NCBI GenBank assembly: GCA_905214525.1
Contig: CAJMMN010000011.1
Span: forward strand, 1 to 64,000
DNA from: an uncultured bacterium
GTDB lineage: Bacteria > Actinomycetota > Coriobacteriia > Coriobacteriales > Coriobacteriaceae
Direction: 5' to 3'
Length of the DNA: 64,000 bases
Positions 16,043 to 24,245 of this stretch are shown here, piece after piece (the stretch's first letter is position 1; every line of letters starts with the position of its first letter). Made by a program: the position numbers and the translations under genes. The notes under the pieces were generated by a model, which had not been told where the DNA came from, made no database searches, and saw nothing but the letters and a program-made list of their open reading frames with translations.

Positions 16043-17461
16043 CTAACCTTCCTGCTCCTGATACTTCGAGATAAGGTCTCGGTACCAATACCAGCTCTTT
16101 TTGGGGGTGCGCTTCAGATTGTTCTCGAAGTCGATATGGACAAGTCCGTATCGTTTTTCGTAGCCGTTGATCCAGCTATACAGATCCATCGTCGACCAGA
16201 GGTAGTAGCCCTCAACGCGCGCGCCGTCGCGCTTAGCCCTCATCATGTGCTCGATGAACTGGCCCAGAAGCTCGATGCGGTCATCATCGTGGATCATTCC
16301 GTCTGCGTCTGGTTGCTCATAGGCGCCATGTCCGTTTTCCGTAATAAAGATGCGGGGCGCGTCATAGCGCTCGTGGACATCCATGATGGTTGAATACATG
16401 CAATCTGGGAGTATTTCGCGGCCCCATTTATTGCGGGGAACATTGCTGTCGCGGGCGCTTTCAAACAAGGGCGCAATGCATTTTCCTTCGACCTTTTTGC
16501 TCGAACCGCCCTTATTGTTCGCCGAAACGGCAAGCTCTCCACCGTGCCAGTCGGTTACATACTCTCGGCAATACACGTTGAGTCCAATAAAATCGACTTT
16601 ACCGTCTCTGAATTCTTCTACGTCATTTGGGGATCGATAGAGCGAGACGCCAAGTTTTTCAAGGATTTCGTCCATTTCTGGCGGCAGTTGACCCTGAAGC
16701 GCTGGTGCCAGAATCATGCGATTGGCGAAAAAGTCTGCGTATCGAAATACGTCATCAGGGTGCTCGGTTGCCGGGTCGAGTTCAACAACGCCGCCATCGT
16801 GGACGGCGCCGATGATGCCGTCGTAGCCCATTTGACGATATGTTCGGACTGCGAGTGCGCTTGCGCGCATCAGGTTGTACTGAAACTGCATGTACGACTG
16901 AACGTCGAGCGATCGATTGGGGGGATAGTTGCCCAACATGTTTACGCAGTAGCTGTAGAAATGCGGCTCGTTAACGGTAGCCCAGATTTTGACGCGGTCT
17001 CCAAAGCGCTCAAAGCAAATCTTAGCGTATTTGCAGAACCACTCTGCCATGTCGTTGTTCAGCCATCCGCCTTTGCAAGCAAGCGTGAATGGTAGATCGT
17101 AATGGAACAGCGTAACGTTGGGCTCTATGCCATTTTCGAGGCAACAATCAATGACCCGATTATAAAAATCGATACCCTCTTCATTCACTTCGCCGATACC
17201 CGTGGGGATGATTCGACTCCATGAAAGAGAGAAGCGATAGGTGTTTTGTCCGCCTTCTTTCATCATACGGATATCTTCTTCATAGCGATGGTAGAAGTCG
17301 CAAGATACATCACCGTCAACATGGTTGATGTTCTTATTGCTTGTGTGGTTAAAGAAATCCCACTCGCCAAGGCCTTTGCCGTCTTCGTTCCAGGCACCCT
17401 CGCACTGATAAGACGCCGTGGCGGAACCCCAGAGAAACGGCATGTTGTTCACGTTGCCCAT
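16043..17461 (-). CDS. bglA: 6-phospho-beta-glucosidase, GH1
   Basis: A 472-residue cytosolic glycosidase that hydrolyses the phosphorylated beta-glucoside delivered by the PTS. Seen: the GH1 N-terminal FLWGSATASYQCEGAWNEDGKG, YRFSLSWSRIIPTG, the acid/base Glu165 in TVNEPHF, the nucleophile in FITENGHG (about 375) and YYLWSTMDLYSWINGYEKRYGL near the end. ATG 17461 is preferred because AAAGGGG lies just upstream; two ATGs at 17476/17479 have no such site. It is first in the operon with the PTS gene, 9 nt apart. Confidence 0.93.
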   Translation of the reverse strand: MGNVNNMPFLWGSATASYQCEGAWNEDGKGLGEWDFFNHTSNKNINHVDGDVSCDFYHRYEEDIRMMKEGGQNTYRFSLSWSRIIPTGIGEVNEEGIDFYNRVIDCCLENGIEPNVTLFHYDLPFTLACKGGWLNNDMAEWFCKYAKICFERFGDRVKIWATVNEPHFYSYCVNMLGNYPPNRSLDVQSYMQFQYNLMRASALAVRTYRQMGYDGIIGAVHDGGVVELDPATEHPDDVFRYADFFANRMILAPALQGQLPPEMDEILEKLGVSLYRSPNDVEEFRDGKVDFIGLNVYCREYVTDWHGGELAVSANNKGGSSKKVEGKCIAPLFESARDSNVPRNKWGREILPDCMYSTIMDVHERYDAPRIFITENGHGAYEQPDADGMIHDDDRIELLGQFIEHMMRAKRDGARVEGYYLWSTMDLYSWINGYEKRYGLVHIDFENNLKRTPKKSWYWYRDLISKYQEQEG

Positions 17462-17479
17462 GAATCCCCTTTCCATCAT

Positions 17480-17612
17480 TCAACACGGTGGATACGTGTG
17501 GCGGAATTACGATTAAGATGACGTCAACTGATTTGAATCATAGGAGAACGACCAAAGCTGTTTGATTCAATAAATGAACCATGATTTCGAGGAGAGCGGA
17601 AAGAGGGGTCAC
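17480..17612. promoter_or_regulatory. divergent regulatory region bgl operon / RpiR regulator
   Basis: A short divergent region. Two related AT-rich sites, CTGATTTGAATCA (about 17528) and CTGTTTGATTCAA (about 17558), are near-palindromic and may be operators of the divergent regulator. This is inference from position only. Confidence 0.4.
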
Positions 17613-18446
17613 GTGAATATCAATGACTTCGATGTGCTCAATCGCATTAGCTCCATCATCAACAGCGAGTTTGGGTCAAACGATGCCGCCATCGCTCGAT
17701 ATCTCATCGCTCACATTAGGCGTTCGAGCGAAATCAATGTTGCCGCAATAACCCGCGATGCATTCGTGACCCGTTCCGCTGTTCGTCGTTTCTGCAATCG
17801 ATTGGGCTACCAGTCTCTTAGCGATTTGAAAGAATCATTTACTCAATCAGTCTTTCCAAGCGACTTAAGCCATCGAGAGGAGGAATTTGGCTACGAGGAG
17901 TACAGGGCAGAGCTCGACGTTCGCATGATCGAGATGTTCGCTGAGGTTGAAAGCGGCGTGTCCGATATCGCTATTAAGCACCTTGCCGACGAAATTGATG
18001 GCCATAAAAACGTTGAAATCTGGTGCACCAATAATGTGAGCGCCAATCTCGTACGATTTCAGCAGGAAATGTTTTATGCGGGCAAGATAATTCGCATAGT
18101 TGCTGGGGCTAACGTCGCGGAATTGAAAAACATGGGAGACGCTTCGCAGTCATTGATAATTCTCGTATCGGTCTCCGGGCTATTTGCGTCACAGGCGCGT
18201 GAGTATCTTGATTGCCGTTCGGGCAGGAAGATTCTAATTACTGCGTTTAGCAACGATGACAAATCGAGGTCTTTTGACCGTGTATATCGTCTTGGTAATG
18301 CGGGAAACGGAATTGACCGACTCGGCGTTTATTCGAAATATGCCATGACTTATTTCTTCGACTTGCTATCGTCGTGTTACTTGAGTCGCTACCCCTGCAC
18401 CAAGGGGGAGCCGCTCTATGGGTCTACTTTGGCCTGGCCCGAGTAG
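17613..18446 (+). CDS. RpiR/MurR-family transcriptional regulator
   Basis: A 277-residue sugar-responsive regulator. The N-terminal HTH (about 1-80) has the family pattern DAAIARYLIAHI..INVAAITRDAFVTRSAVRRFCNRLGY. The C-terminal SIS domain (about 115-260) would sense a sugar phosphate. GTG 17613 is favoured by AAAGAGGGG upstream; an ATG at 17574 would add 13 non-conserved residues and has no ribosome site. It is divergent from the GH1/PTS operon, which it probably controls. The sugar-phosphate contacts of the SIS domain are weak by eye. Confidence 0.82.
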   Translation: MNINDFDVLNRISSIINSEFGSNDAAIARYLIAHIRRSSEINVAAITRDAFVTRSAVRRFCNRLGYQSLSDLKESFTQSVFPSDLSHREEEFGYEEYRAELDVRMIEMFAEVESGVSDIAIKHLADEIDGHKNVEIWCTNNVSANLVRFQQEMFYAGKIIRIVAGANVAELKNMGDASQSLIILVSVSGLFASQAREYLDCRSGRKILITAFSNDDKSRSFDRVYRLGNAGNGIDRLGVYSKYAMTYFFDLLSSCYLSRYPCTKGEPLYGSTLAWPE

Positions 18447-18785
18447 TTGCGGTTCTATAGCTCTCCCGCCTGGAGAATGAGCGTGGATAATCTGCCACTT
18501 TGGCCTCAGAAACACGCCAAAAGTGGGAGATTATCCACGCTCGATGTCAAACGGGAGAAAATCCACGCTCGATTGTGCCGGGGAAGCCCGGTCGCGACCT
18601 ATGTAATAGTGCAAGAGGGACGTTATCGAAGGTCGATATTGCAGGCGTACTCCACCGTGCAAAAGTGTTCCCTTGGGAAATGTCACCAACGTAGCGCAAT
18701 CCACCGTCCTTCATATCTAAACTCAACAAAATCGCAGGTAAAAGGTACATAGATACGCCCGGCACCGTGTATCTAGAGGTTTTCG
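18447..18785. other. intergenic region with TCCACGCTCG palindrome
   Basis: No gene is supported. The 30-nt TCTCCCG..GGATAAT unit at 18462-18491 runs into a hairpin 18479-18542 (GAGCGTGGATAATCT pairs perfectly with its complement, then a second partly paired tier). A further AAAATCCACGCTCGA is at 18558-18572. It may terminate the rpiR transcript. Confidence 0.6.
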
Positions 18786-18815
18786 TTGACAGCCCCCAAG
18801 GTTGCATCGTATTAT
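18786..18815 (+). promoter_or_regulatory. promoter of the tRNA-tuf cluster
   Basis: A near-consensus sigma-70 promoter: TTGACA (18786-18791), 18-nt spacer, TATTAT (18810-18815), about 63 nt upstream of tRNA-Tyr. Confidence 0.8.
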
Positions 18816-18877
18816 CTTTTTCGTTCGCGGGGGCGGCGGTCCAAAAGACCAAAGAACCAGCGGATACTTGAACGATT

Positions 18878-18959
18878 GGGAGTTTGCCCGAGTGGTTAAT
18901 GGGGACGGGCTGTAAACCCGTTGGCTATGCCTACATAGGTTCGAATCCTATAGCTCCCA
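18878..18959 (+). tRNA. tRNA-Tyr (anticodon GTA)
   Basis: Class II tRNA of 82 nt with long variable arm. Acceptor GGGAGTT / AGCTCCC, anticodon arm ACGGG-CTGTAAA-CCCGT giving GTA. CCA is not encoded. Confidence 0.95.
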
Positions 18960-18969
18960 CCCGTCAAGT

Positions 18970-19042
18970 GCCTGTATAGCTCAGTCGGTAGAGCACTTCG
19001 TTGGTAACGAAGAGGTCACCAGTTCAAGTCTGGTTGCAGGCT
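18970..19042 (+). tRNA. tRNA-Thr (anticodon GGT)
   Basis: Acceptor GCCTGTA / TGCAGGC, anticodon arm CTTCG-TTGGTAA-CGAAG giving GGT. CCA is encoded at 19043-19045. Confidence 0.96.
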
Positions 19043-19048
19043 CCATCC

Positions 19049-19122
19049 GGCGGTGTAGCTCAGTTGGTTAGAGCACACGGTTCATACCCGTGGCGTCACT
19101 GGTTCGAATCCAGTCACCGCTA
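19049..19122 (+). tRNA. tRNA-Met (anticodon CAT), elongator type
   Basis: Anticodon arm CACGG-TTCATAC-CCGTG. The three G-C pairs and the 1-72 mismatch of initiator tRNA are absent, so elongator Met is likely; a lysidine-modified tRNA-Ile cannot be fully excluded. CCA is encoded at 19123-19125. Confidence 0.9.
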
Positions 19123-19136
19123 CCATAGGTAACACG

Positions 19137-19166
19137 GTGGCTTCTCAATAGTATGTTGAGAGGCCA
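19137..19166 (+). terminator. hairpin between the tRNAs and tuf
   Basis: TGGCTTCTCAA pairs with TTGAGAGGCCA around a short loop. There is no U-tract, so it is more likely a processing or partial-termination structure than a full terminator. Confidence 0.4.
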
Positions 19167-19221
19167 CTATGGTATAAAGGCAAAGTCCCGTCCGGGGACG
19201 ACCTGTTAAGAGGAGGGCTTT

Positions 19222-20412
19222 ATGGCCAAAGAGAAGTTTGAGCGCACTAAGCCGCATGTTAACATCGGCACCATTGGTCACGTCGACCACGGCAAGACCA
19301 CGCTGACCGCCGCCATCACCAAGGTTCTCTCTGAGACCGAGGGCTGCAAGGCTGACTTCACTGCGTTCGAGAACATCGACAAGGCTCCCGAGGAGCGCGA
19401 GCGCGGCATCACGATCTCCGTCTCCCACGTCGAGTACGAGACTGCTGCCCGTCACTACGCTCACGTTGACTGCCCGGGCCACGCTGACTACGTCAAGAAC
19501 ATGATTTCCGGTGCTGCTCAGATGGACGGCGCTATCTTGGTCATCGCCGCTACCGACGGCCCCATGGCTCAGACTCGCGAGCACATCCTGCTCGCCCGTC
19601 AGGTCGGCGTTCCCTACATCGTCGTCTTCCTGAACAAGTGCGACATGGTCGACGATGACGAGCTCATCGACCTCGTCGAGATGGAGACCCGTGAGCTCCT
19701 CTCCGAGTACGATTTCCCCGGCGACGACATCCCCGTCATCCGTGGTTCCGCTCTGGGCGCTCTTGAGGGCGACGCCAAGTGGATGGACGCCATTCGCGAG
19801 CTCATGAAGGCCGTCGACGAGTACATCCCGACGCCTGCTCGTAACAATGACCTTCCGTTCCTGATGGCCGTTGAGGACGTTATGACCATCTCCGGCCGTG
19901 GTACCGTTGCTACCGGCCGTGTCGAGCGCGGTGAGCTCAAGCTCAACGAGCCCGTCGAGATCGTCGGCATCAAGGATACCCAGAACACCGTTGTTACCGG
20001 TATCGAGATGTTCCGTAAGTCCATGGACTTCTGCGAGGCTGGCGACAACGTCGGTCTGCTGCTCCGCGGCATCAAGCGCGAGGACATCGAGCGCGGCCAG
20101 GTTCTCTGCAAGCCCGGTTCGGTTACCCCGCACACCAAGTTCACCGGTGAGATCTACGTTCTGACCAAGGAGGAGGGCGGCCGTCATACCCCGTTCTTCG
20201 ATGGTTATCGTCCTCAGTTCTACTTCCGTACCACCGACGTTACCGGTACGGTCAAGCTCCCCGAGGGCACCGAGATGGCTATGCCTGGTGACCACATCAC
20301 CATCGAGGGCGACCTCATCCACCCGATCGCCATGGAGGAGGGCCTGCGCTTCGCTATCCGCGAGGGTGGCCACACCGTCGGTTCGGGCATCGTCTCCACG
20401 ATCATTGAGTAA
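19222..20412 (+). CDS. tuf: elongation factor Tu
   Basis: A 396-residue GTPase that delivers aminoacyl-tRNA to the ribosome. G motifs: GHVDHGKT (about 19-26), DCPGH and NKCD. Domains 2 and 3 are complete, ending in GSGIVSTIIE. AGAGGAGG precedes the ATG. It lies in the tRNA-tuf-tRNA-secE-nusG arrangement of E. coli tufB, not after fusA. Its codon use is highly biased toward C-ending codons, as expected for a very highly expressed gene. Confidence 0.98.
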   Translation: MAKEKFERTKPHVNIGTIGHVDHGKTTLTAAITKVLSETEGCKADFTAFENIDKAPEERERGITISVSHVEYETAARHYAHVDCPGHADYVKNMISGAAQMDGAILVIAATDGPMAQTREHILLARQVGVPYIVVFLNKCDMVDDDELIDLVEMETRELLSEYDFPGDDIPVIRGSALGALEGDAKWMDAIRELMKAVDEYIPTPARNNDLPFLMAVEDVMTISGRGTVATGRVERGELKLNEPVEIVGIKDTQNTVVTGIEMFRKSMDFCEAGDNVGLLLRGIKREDIERGQVLCKPGSVTPHTKFTGEIYVLTKEEGGRHTPFFDGYRPQFYFRTTDVTGTVKLPEGTEMAMPGDHITIEGDLIHPIAMEEGLRFAIREGGHTVGSGIVSTIIE

Positions 20413-20438
20413 ATTAGCTCTTTGATATAGCTGACTTA

Positions 20439-20475
20439 GAGAACCCGGCACTTATTTGGGTGCCGGGTTCTTTTC
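20439..20475 (+). terminator. terminator of tuf
   Basis: GAACCCGGCA (20441-20450) pairs with TGCCGGGTTC (20461-20470), then TTTTC. Confidence 0.88.
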
Positions 20476-20616
20476 TGCAATGGATATTGAGCTGTTGCTG
20501 GTGTCGAGAGGATCGATAATGGTCCTGGATGCACCGTCGATTAGATCTCGATGGCTTCATTGATGTGTTCCAAATATGAATGGATCCACCGAGAACCAAT
20601 TGACTCGAGGTTTTCA

Positions 20617-20646
20617 TTGACAGCACTTACGTGGAGCTGATAAAGT
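20617..20646 (+). promoter_or_regulatory. promoter of rpmG
   Basis: TTGACA (20617-20622), 18-nt spacer, TAAAGT (20641-20646). Confidence 0.6.
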
Positions 20647-20691
20647 AACAACTCGTGCCCGTACGGGGCGGAAATGAAAGGTTCAGGATAC

Positions 20692-20841
20692 ATGCGTACT
20701 CTAGTTACTCTTGCGTGCACTGAGTGCAAGCGCCGCAACTATACGACCACCAAGAACAAGTCGACCATGCCTGATCGTATGGAGATCAAGAAGTATTGCC
20801 CCTGGTGCCGTCACCACACGCTGCACAAAGAGACTCGCTAG
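20692..20841 (+). CDS. rpmG: 50S ribosomal protein L33
   Basis: A 49-residue ribosomal protein. It is the zinc-binding form, with CTEC near residue 9 and CPWC near residue 37 giving four Cys ligands; Lys/Arg-rich throughout (RRNYTTTKNK). The usual L33 length. It is the first protein gene of the tRNA-Trp/secE/nusG stretch, with a promoter at 20617. Confidence 0.95.
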   Translation: MRTLVTLACTECKRRNYTTTKNKSTMPDRMEIKKYCPWCRHHTLHKETR

Positions 20842-20854
20842 TCTCTAGTCATAT

Positions 20855-20927
20855 ACGCCAGTAGTTCAATTGGTAGAGCATCGGTCTCCAAAACCGAGTG
20901 TTGAGGGTTCGAGTCCTTCCTGGCGTG
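20855..20927 (+). tRNA. tRNA-Trp (anticodon CCA)
   Basis: Acceptor ACGCCAG / CTGGCGT, anticodon arm TCGGT-CTCCAAA-ACCGA giving CCA. CCA is encoded at 20928-20930. It lies between rpmG and secE, as in many bacteria. Confidence 0.96.
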
Positions 20928-20939
20928 CCAGTCATTATT

Positions 20940-20968
20940 CCGTAAGCTCCCACTTGGGGGCTTACGGT
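20940..20968 (+). terminator. hairpin after tRNA-Trp
   Basis: CCGTAAGCTCCC pairs with GGGGGCTTACGG (one G-T pair), followed by TTTA. Confidence 0.65.
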
Positions 20969-21006
20969 TTACTCATGTATAAGCGCATTGCGCGGAGGTA
21001 ACCCAA

Positions 21007-21345
21007 ATGGCCAACAAGAAGAACAAGAAGAAGGCACAGCAGCAGGCGCCTGCCAACAACGCTGCCGCCAACTCCAAGGTTGAGGCCAAGAAGGCCGTTG
21101 CCAAGAAGAGCGAGAAGGCTGCGAAGTCTAAGAAGAACGAGAAGCCTGGTTTCTTCGCCCGCACCAAGAAGTATTTCGCTTCGGTGAAGTCCGAGATGAA
21201 GCGTGTCACGTGGCCCGATAAGAAGGAGCTCGTGAACTACTCGGTCGTCGTTTGCGCTTCTCTGATCGTCGTCGGCGTCGTCATCGCTCTGCTCGATGCT
21301 GGCTTTGGCGAGGCTCTTGCTCTGTTTTCTGGATTGAGGGGCTAA
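21007..21345 (+). CDS. secE: preprotein translocase subunit SecE
   Basis: A 112-residue clamp subunit of the SecYEG channel. The Lys/Ala-rich N-terminus (about 1-50) is an extension, the conserved amphipathic segment is KKYFASVKSEMKRVTWPDKKEL (about 56-77) and a single membrane helix follows (VVVCASLIVVGVVIALLDAG). GGAGGT precedes the ATG. It is directly upstream of nusG, its usual partner. Confidence 0.95.
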   Translation: MANKKNKKKAQQQAPANNAAANSKVEAKKAVAKKSEKAAKSKKNEKPGFFARTKKYFASVKSEMKRVTWPDKKELVNYSVVVCASLIVVGVVIALLDAGFGEALALFSGLRG

Positions 21346-21348
21346 ACC

Positions 21349-21885
21349 ATGTCTAAGCGTTGGTACGTCGTTCACACTTACTCTGGATACGAGAACCGCG
21401 TTAAGTCCGATCTCGAGCATCGCATCGAGACTATGGGCATGCAGGACCGTATCTTTGATATCGAGATTCCTATGGAGCGCGTCACCGAGATTAAAGAGGG
21501 TGGCAAGCGTGAGACCAAGGATTCCAAGATCTTCCCGGGTTATGTCCTGGTCCGCATGGAGATGGATGACGATGCTTGGACGTGCGTTCGTAACACGCCT
21601 GGCGTCACCGGTTTCCTGGGCGGCAACGGCAAGCCCGCTCCGCTTTCCCGCGACGAGTACAACAAGATGACTCGTCGTCCCGGTAAGGGCGATTCGCCCA
21701 AGCGCACCTCGGTTGATATTCAGGTCGGCACGTCCGTCCGCGTCACCGATGGCCCGCTTACCGACTTTGATGGCAAGGTCTCCGAGGTTAACACCGAGGC
21801 TGGCAAGCTCAAGGTCACGCTGATGATCTTTGGCCGCGAGACGCCGGTCGAGCTCGACTTTAACCAGGTCGCTGTCATCGCTTAA
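21349..21885 (+). CDS. nusG: transcription antitermination factor NusG
   Basis: A 178-residue factor binding RNA polymerase and coupling to Rho and ribosomes. The N-terminal NGN domain is recognised by KRWYVVHTYSGYENRVKSDLE and IFPGYVLVRMEM; the C-terminal KOW domain by VRVTDGPLTDFDGKVSEVN. There is no extra actinobacterial N-terminal extension. It begins 3 nt after secE. Confidence 0.97.
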   Translation: MSKRWYVVHTYSGYENRVKSDLEHRIETMGMQDRIFDIEIPMERVTEIKEGGKRETKDSKIFPGYVLVRMEMDDDAWTCVRNTPGVTGFLGGNGKPAPLSRDEYNKMTRRPGKGDSPKRTSVDIQVGTSVRVTDGPLTDFDGKVSEVNTEAGKLKVTLMIFGRETPVELDFNQVAVIA

Positions 21886-22005
21886 GTTTTCGTCCGTTCG
21901 CGCGAGCGTGCTTCTTCTGTGACTGCTCATCTCAGGAGTGCTTCTAACACGTGCGTGCTTACGATATAGCAAGTACTTCACACTCGTGATTCGAAAGGAA
22001 TGACC

Positions 22006-22434
22006 ATGGCTGAGAAGAAGGTTGCCAACGTCATTAAGCTCCAGATTCCTGCTGGTGCAGCTAACCCCGCTCCTCCCGTCGGCCCCGCCCTGGGCGCTGC
22101 TGGCGTGAACATCATGCAGTTCTGCCAGGCCTTTAACGCCGAGACGCAGGACAAGAAGGGCGACATCATCCCCGTTGAGATCTCTGTCTACGAGGACAAG
22201 TCCTTCTCCTTCATCACCAAGACCCCGCCGGCGGCTCACCTCATCAAGAAGGAGCTGAACCTCAAGTCTGGTTCCGCTAAGCCCCAGGCCGACAAGGTTG
22301 GTCAGCTCTCTCAGGAGCAGCTCACCAAGATCGCCGAGATCAAGATGCCGGACCTCAATGCCAACGACATTGACGCCGCCAAGAAGATCATCGCCGGTAC
22401 CGCCCGTTCCATGGGCGTCACCATCGCTGAGTAG
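22006..22434 (+). CDS. rplK: 50S ribosomal protein L11
   Basis: A 142-residue protein of the GTPase-associated centre. Seen: KLQIPAGAANPAPPVGPALG near the N-terminus, GDIIPVEISVYEDKSFSF, and the C-terminal rRNA-binding domain ending GTARSMGVTI. ATG 22006 is preferred over ATG 22000 because AAAGGA lies 6 nt upstream. The gene follows nusG after a 120-nt gap. Confidence 0.97.
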   Translation: MAEKKVANVIKLQIPAGAANPAPPVGPALGAAGVNIMQFCQAFNAETQDKKGDIIPVEISVYEDKSFSFITKTPPAAHLIKKELNLKSGSAKPQADKVGQLSQEQLTKIAEIKMPDLNANDIDAAKKIIAGTARSMGVTIAE

Positions 22435-22450
22435 CGATTTCTTTAGGTAA

Positions 22451-22480
22451 TGACGGGTGCTCCGACCGGGGCGCCCGTTA
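22451..22480 (+). terminator. hairpin between rplK and rplA
   Basis: GACGGGTGCTCC pairs imperfectly with GGGGCGCCCGTT (roughly 22451-22480), followed by ATAT. It may reduce read-through between the two genes. Confidence 0.45.
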
Positions 22481-22551
22481 TATGTGTGCAATAGGGCACA
22501 CGATACGATGTGGGAGGGCTCACGCCCGTTTAACCACAGGAGGTAATGCAC

Positions 22552-23259
22552 ATGGCTAAGCATGGTAAGAGCTATAACGCCGCTGCCGAGAAGATCGACC
22601 GCGCCACGCTCTACACCCCCCTTCAGGCTGCCAAGCTCATCAAGGAGCTCGACACCGCCAAGTTCGACGAGACCGTCGAGGCCCACTTCCGTCTGGGCAT
22701 CGATACTCGTAAGGCTGACCAGAACATCCGTGGTTCCATCTCCCTGCCTCACGGCACCGGCAAGACCGTTCGTGTTGCTGTCTTCGCCGAGGGCGAGAAG
22801 GCCCGCGAGGCCGAGGCTGCCGGTGCCGACATCATCGGTTCCGACGAGCTCGTCGCCCAGATCCAGAAGGGCGAGATCAACTTCGACGCTGCTATCGCTA
22901 CGCCGAACATGATGGCCAAGGTTGGCCGCATTGGTAAGATCCTCGGTCCCCGTGGCCTCATGCCGAACCCCAAGCTCGGCACCGTGACCATGGACGTCGC
23001 CAAGATGGTCTCCGAGCTCAAGGCTGGCCGCGTTGAGTATCGCGCCGACCGCTACGGCATCTGCCACGTGCCCCTGGGCAAGAAGTCCTTCTCCGAGCAG
23101 CAGCTCGTCGAGAACTATGCTGCCCTGTACACCGAGATCCTGCGCGTCAAGCCCTCTTCTGCTAAGGGCAAGTACGTCAAGTCCATCTCCGTGTCTTCCA
23201 CCATGGGCCCTGGCGTCAAGGTCGATCCCGCTATCCAGCGCGACTTCCTGGCTGAGTAA
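22552..23259 (+). CDS. rplA: 50S ribosomal protein L1
   Basis: A 235-residue L1-stalk protein that also represses its own operon in many bacteria. Seen: HFRLGIDTRKADQNIRGSISLPHGTGK, the hallmark GPRGLMPNPKLGTVT, and the C-terminal STMGPGVKVDP. ATG 22552 is chosen because AGGAGGT ends 7 nt upstream, while ATG 22546 would be too close. L10 and L12 do not follow; they are about 26 kb away. Confidence 0.97.
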   Translation: MAKHGKSYNAAAEKIDRATLYTPLQAAKLIKELDTAKFDETVEAHFRLGIDTRKADQNIRGSISLPHGTGKTVRVAVFAEGEKAREAEAAGADIIGSDELVAQIQKGEINFDAAIATPNMMAKVGRIGKILGPRGLMPNPKLGTVTMDVAKMVSELKAGRVEYRADRYGICHVPLGKKSFSEQQLVENYAALYTEILRVKPSSAKGKYVKSISVSSTMGPGVKVDPAIQRDFLAE

Positions 23260-23295
23260 CTAACAGTTACTGCCTGAGCAAAGCAAGCATTGCTA

Positions 23296-23340
23296 AAGAG
23301 ACCCGGTTCTGCCTCGTGCAGGACCGGGTCTCTTGCTTTT
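23296..23340 (+). terminator. terminator of rplK-rplA
   Basis: AAGAGACCCGGTTCTGC pairs with the complement ending CCGGGTCTCTT, followed by GCTTTT. Confidence 0.85.
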
Positions 23341-23349
23341 GAGTCAACG

Positions 23350-23388
23350 AAACCACCACGAAGGGGACAGGCACCCTTGTGGTGGTTT
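23350..23388. repeat. TGTCCC-core palindrome, copy a
   Basis: AAACCACCACGAAGGG and CCCTTGTGGTGGTTT flank GACAGGCA, which is the reverse of the TGCCTGTC core seen in other copies (25056, 27072, 29799, 32827, 32883, 59741, 61688). Confidence 0.75.
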
Positions 23389-23445
23389 TACTTGTGTTGT
23401 ACTTTAGCGCGATGTAGTACTACCCGAGGCCGAAGGGAGCCCAAC

Positions 23446-23505
23446 ATGTTTAAGAACACGCAACAGCTCCTAGGCCTAGCGCTACTAGATTGGATAGCGC
23501 GCTAG
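23446..23505 (+). CDS. leuL: leucine-operon leader peptide
   Basis: A 19-residue peptide, MFKNTQQLLGLALLDWIAR, preceded by GGGAG. Five of 19 residues are Leu, encoded CTC CTA CTA CTA CTA. CTA is rare in this high-GC genome, where CTG and CTC dominate, and a cluster of rare Leu codons is the classic ribosome-stalling device of leu attenuators. It is followed by a terminator-like structure (23535-23592) and a decayed leuA. Too short for homology; the call rests on codon content and context. Confidence 0.75.
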   Translation: MFKNTQQLLGLALLDWIAR

Positions 23506-23534
23506 GGTTGTAATCTCGCTATAACGATTTGTTG

Positions 23535-23592
23535 TACCCGGGTGCGCTATCGTCTGCCGCTTTCAGGCGTGATGAGCGACACGGGTATTTTT
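23535..23592 (+). promoter_or_regulatory. leu attenuator
   Basis: TACCCG (23535-23540) pairs with CGGGTA (23582-23587), with further partial pairing inside (GCGCT/AGCG), followed by TTTTT. An upstream GATAGCGC in the leader end can pair with GCGCTATC in the attenuator's left side, a plausible antiterminator. Inferred. Confidence 0.55.
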
Positions 23593-23656
23593 CTATCTCT
23601 AGGCCTTCTCTCTCCTGAAAGCCATCTGTCATAAAACGGTCAATCAGGAGGAACAT

Positions 23657-24245
23657 ATAAGCTGCAAAATCACAATCTTTGACGCCACCCTGTGCGACGG
23701 TGAGCAGTCGCCGGGCGCCAGCATGAATACCGAGGAAAAGCTCTTCATCGCCCGTCAGCTGGTGCGCATGAACGTGGACGTTATCGAGGCGGGCTTTCCC
23801 ATCTCGAGTCCTGGTGACTTTCGCTCCGTACAGGAGATTGGCAAGATTGCGGGCGACCGATGCACGGTATGCGGCCTGACGCGCGCTGTCGACAGGGATA
23901 TCGAAGTGGCTGCAGAGGCGCTCAAAACGGCCCAGAGGCCCCGTATCCATACAGGGCTGGGTGTGAGCACCAGTCACCTGCGCGACAAGCTCCATATGAC
24001 TGAGGAAAGGGCAATTGAGTGAGCGATCCATGCCGTCAAACATGCTCGCAAGTTCGTTGACGATGTTGAGTTTTATGCCGAGGATGCCGGCCGCTCCGAT
24101 CAGGAGTTTCTGGTGCGCATTATCGAGGCGGCCGTAAAGGCCGGTGCCACGGTCGTGAACATCCCCGATACGATGGGCTACAACATGCCGTGGGACTTTG
24201 GCGCCCGCATCCGTGACCTGCGCGGGCGCTGCGGGTGCGGCCGGT
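23657..24245 (+). pseudogene. leuA: leuA (2-isopropylmalate synthase) remnant
   Basis: The N-terminal about 190 residues of a 2-isopropylmalate synthase are readable in one frame from 23657: ITIFDATLCDGEQSPGASM, NVDVIEAGFPISSPGDF, and later VVNIPDTMGYNMPWDFG. Lesions seen: the expected start after AGGAGG is ATA, not ATG; the conserved catalytic Arg of TLRDGEQ is Cys (CGC to TGC); an in-frame TGA stands at 24020-24022; and the C-terminal half is deleted, with a junction into leuB near 24.2 kb. The three point changes are all transitions. It cannot encode an active enzyme. Confidence 0.88.

Noticed and set aside
19049..19122. Initiator tRNA-fMet
   Set aside because: The anticodon stem is CACGG/CCGTG, not three consecutive G-C pairs, and the acceptor lacks the 1-72 mismatch.
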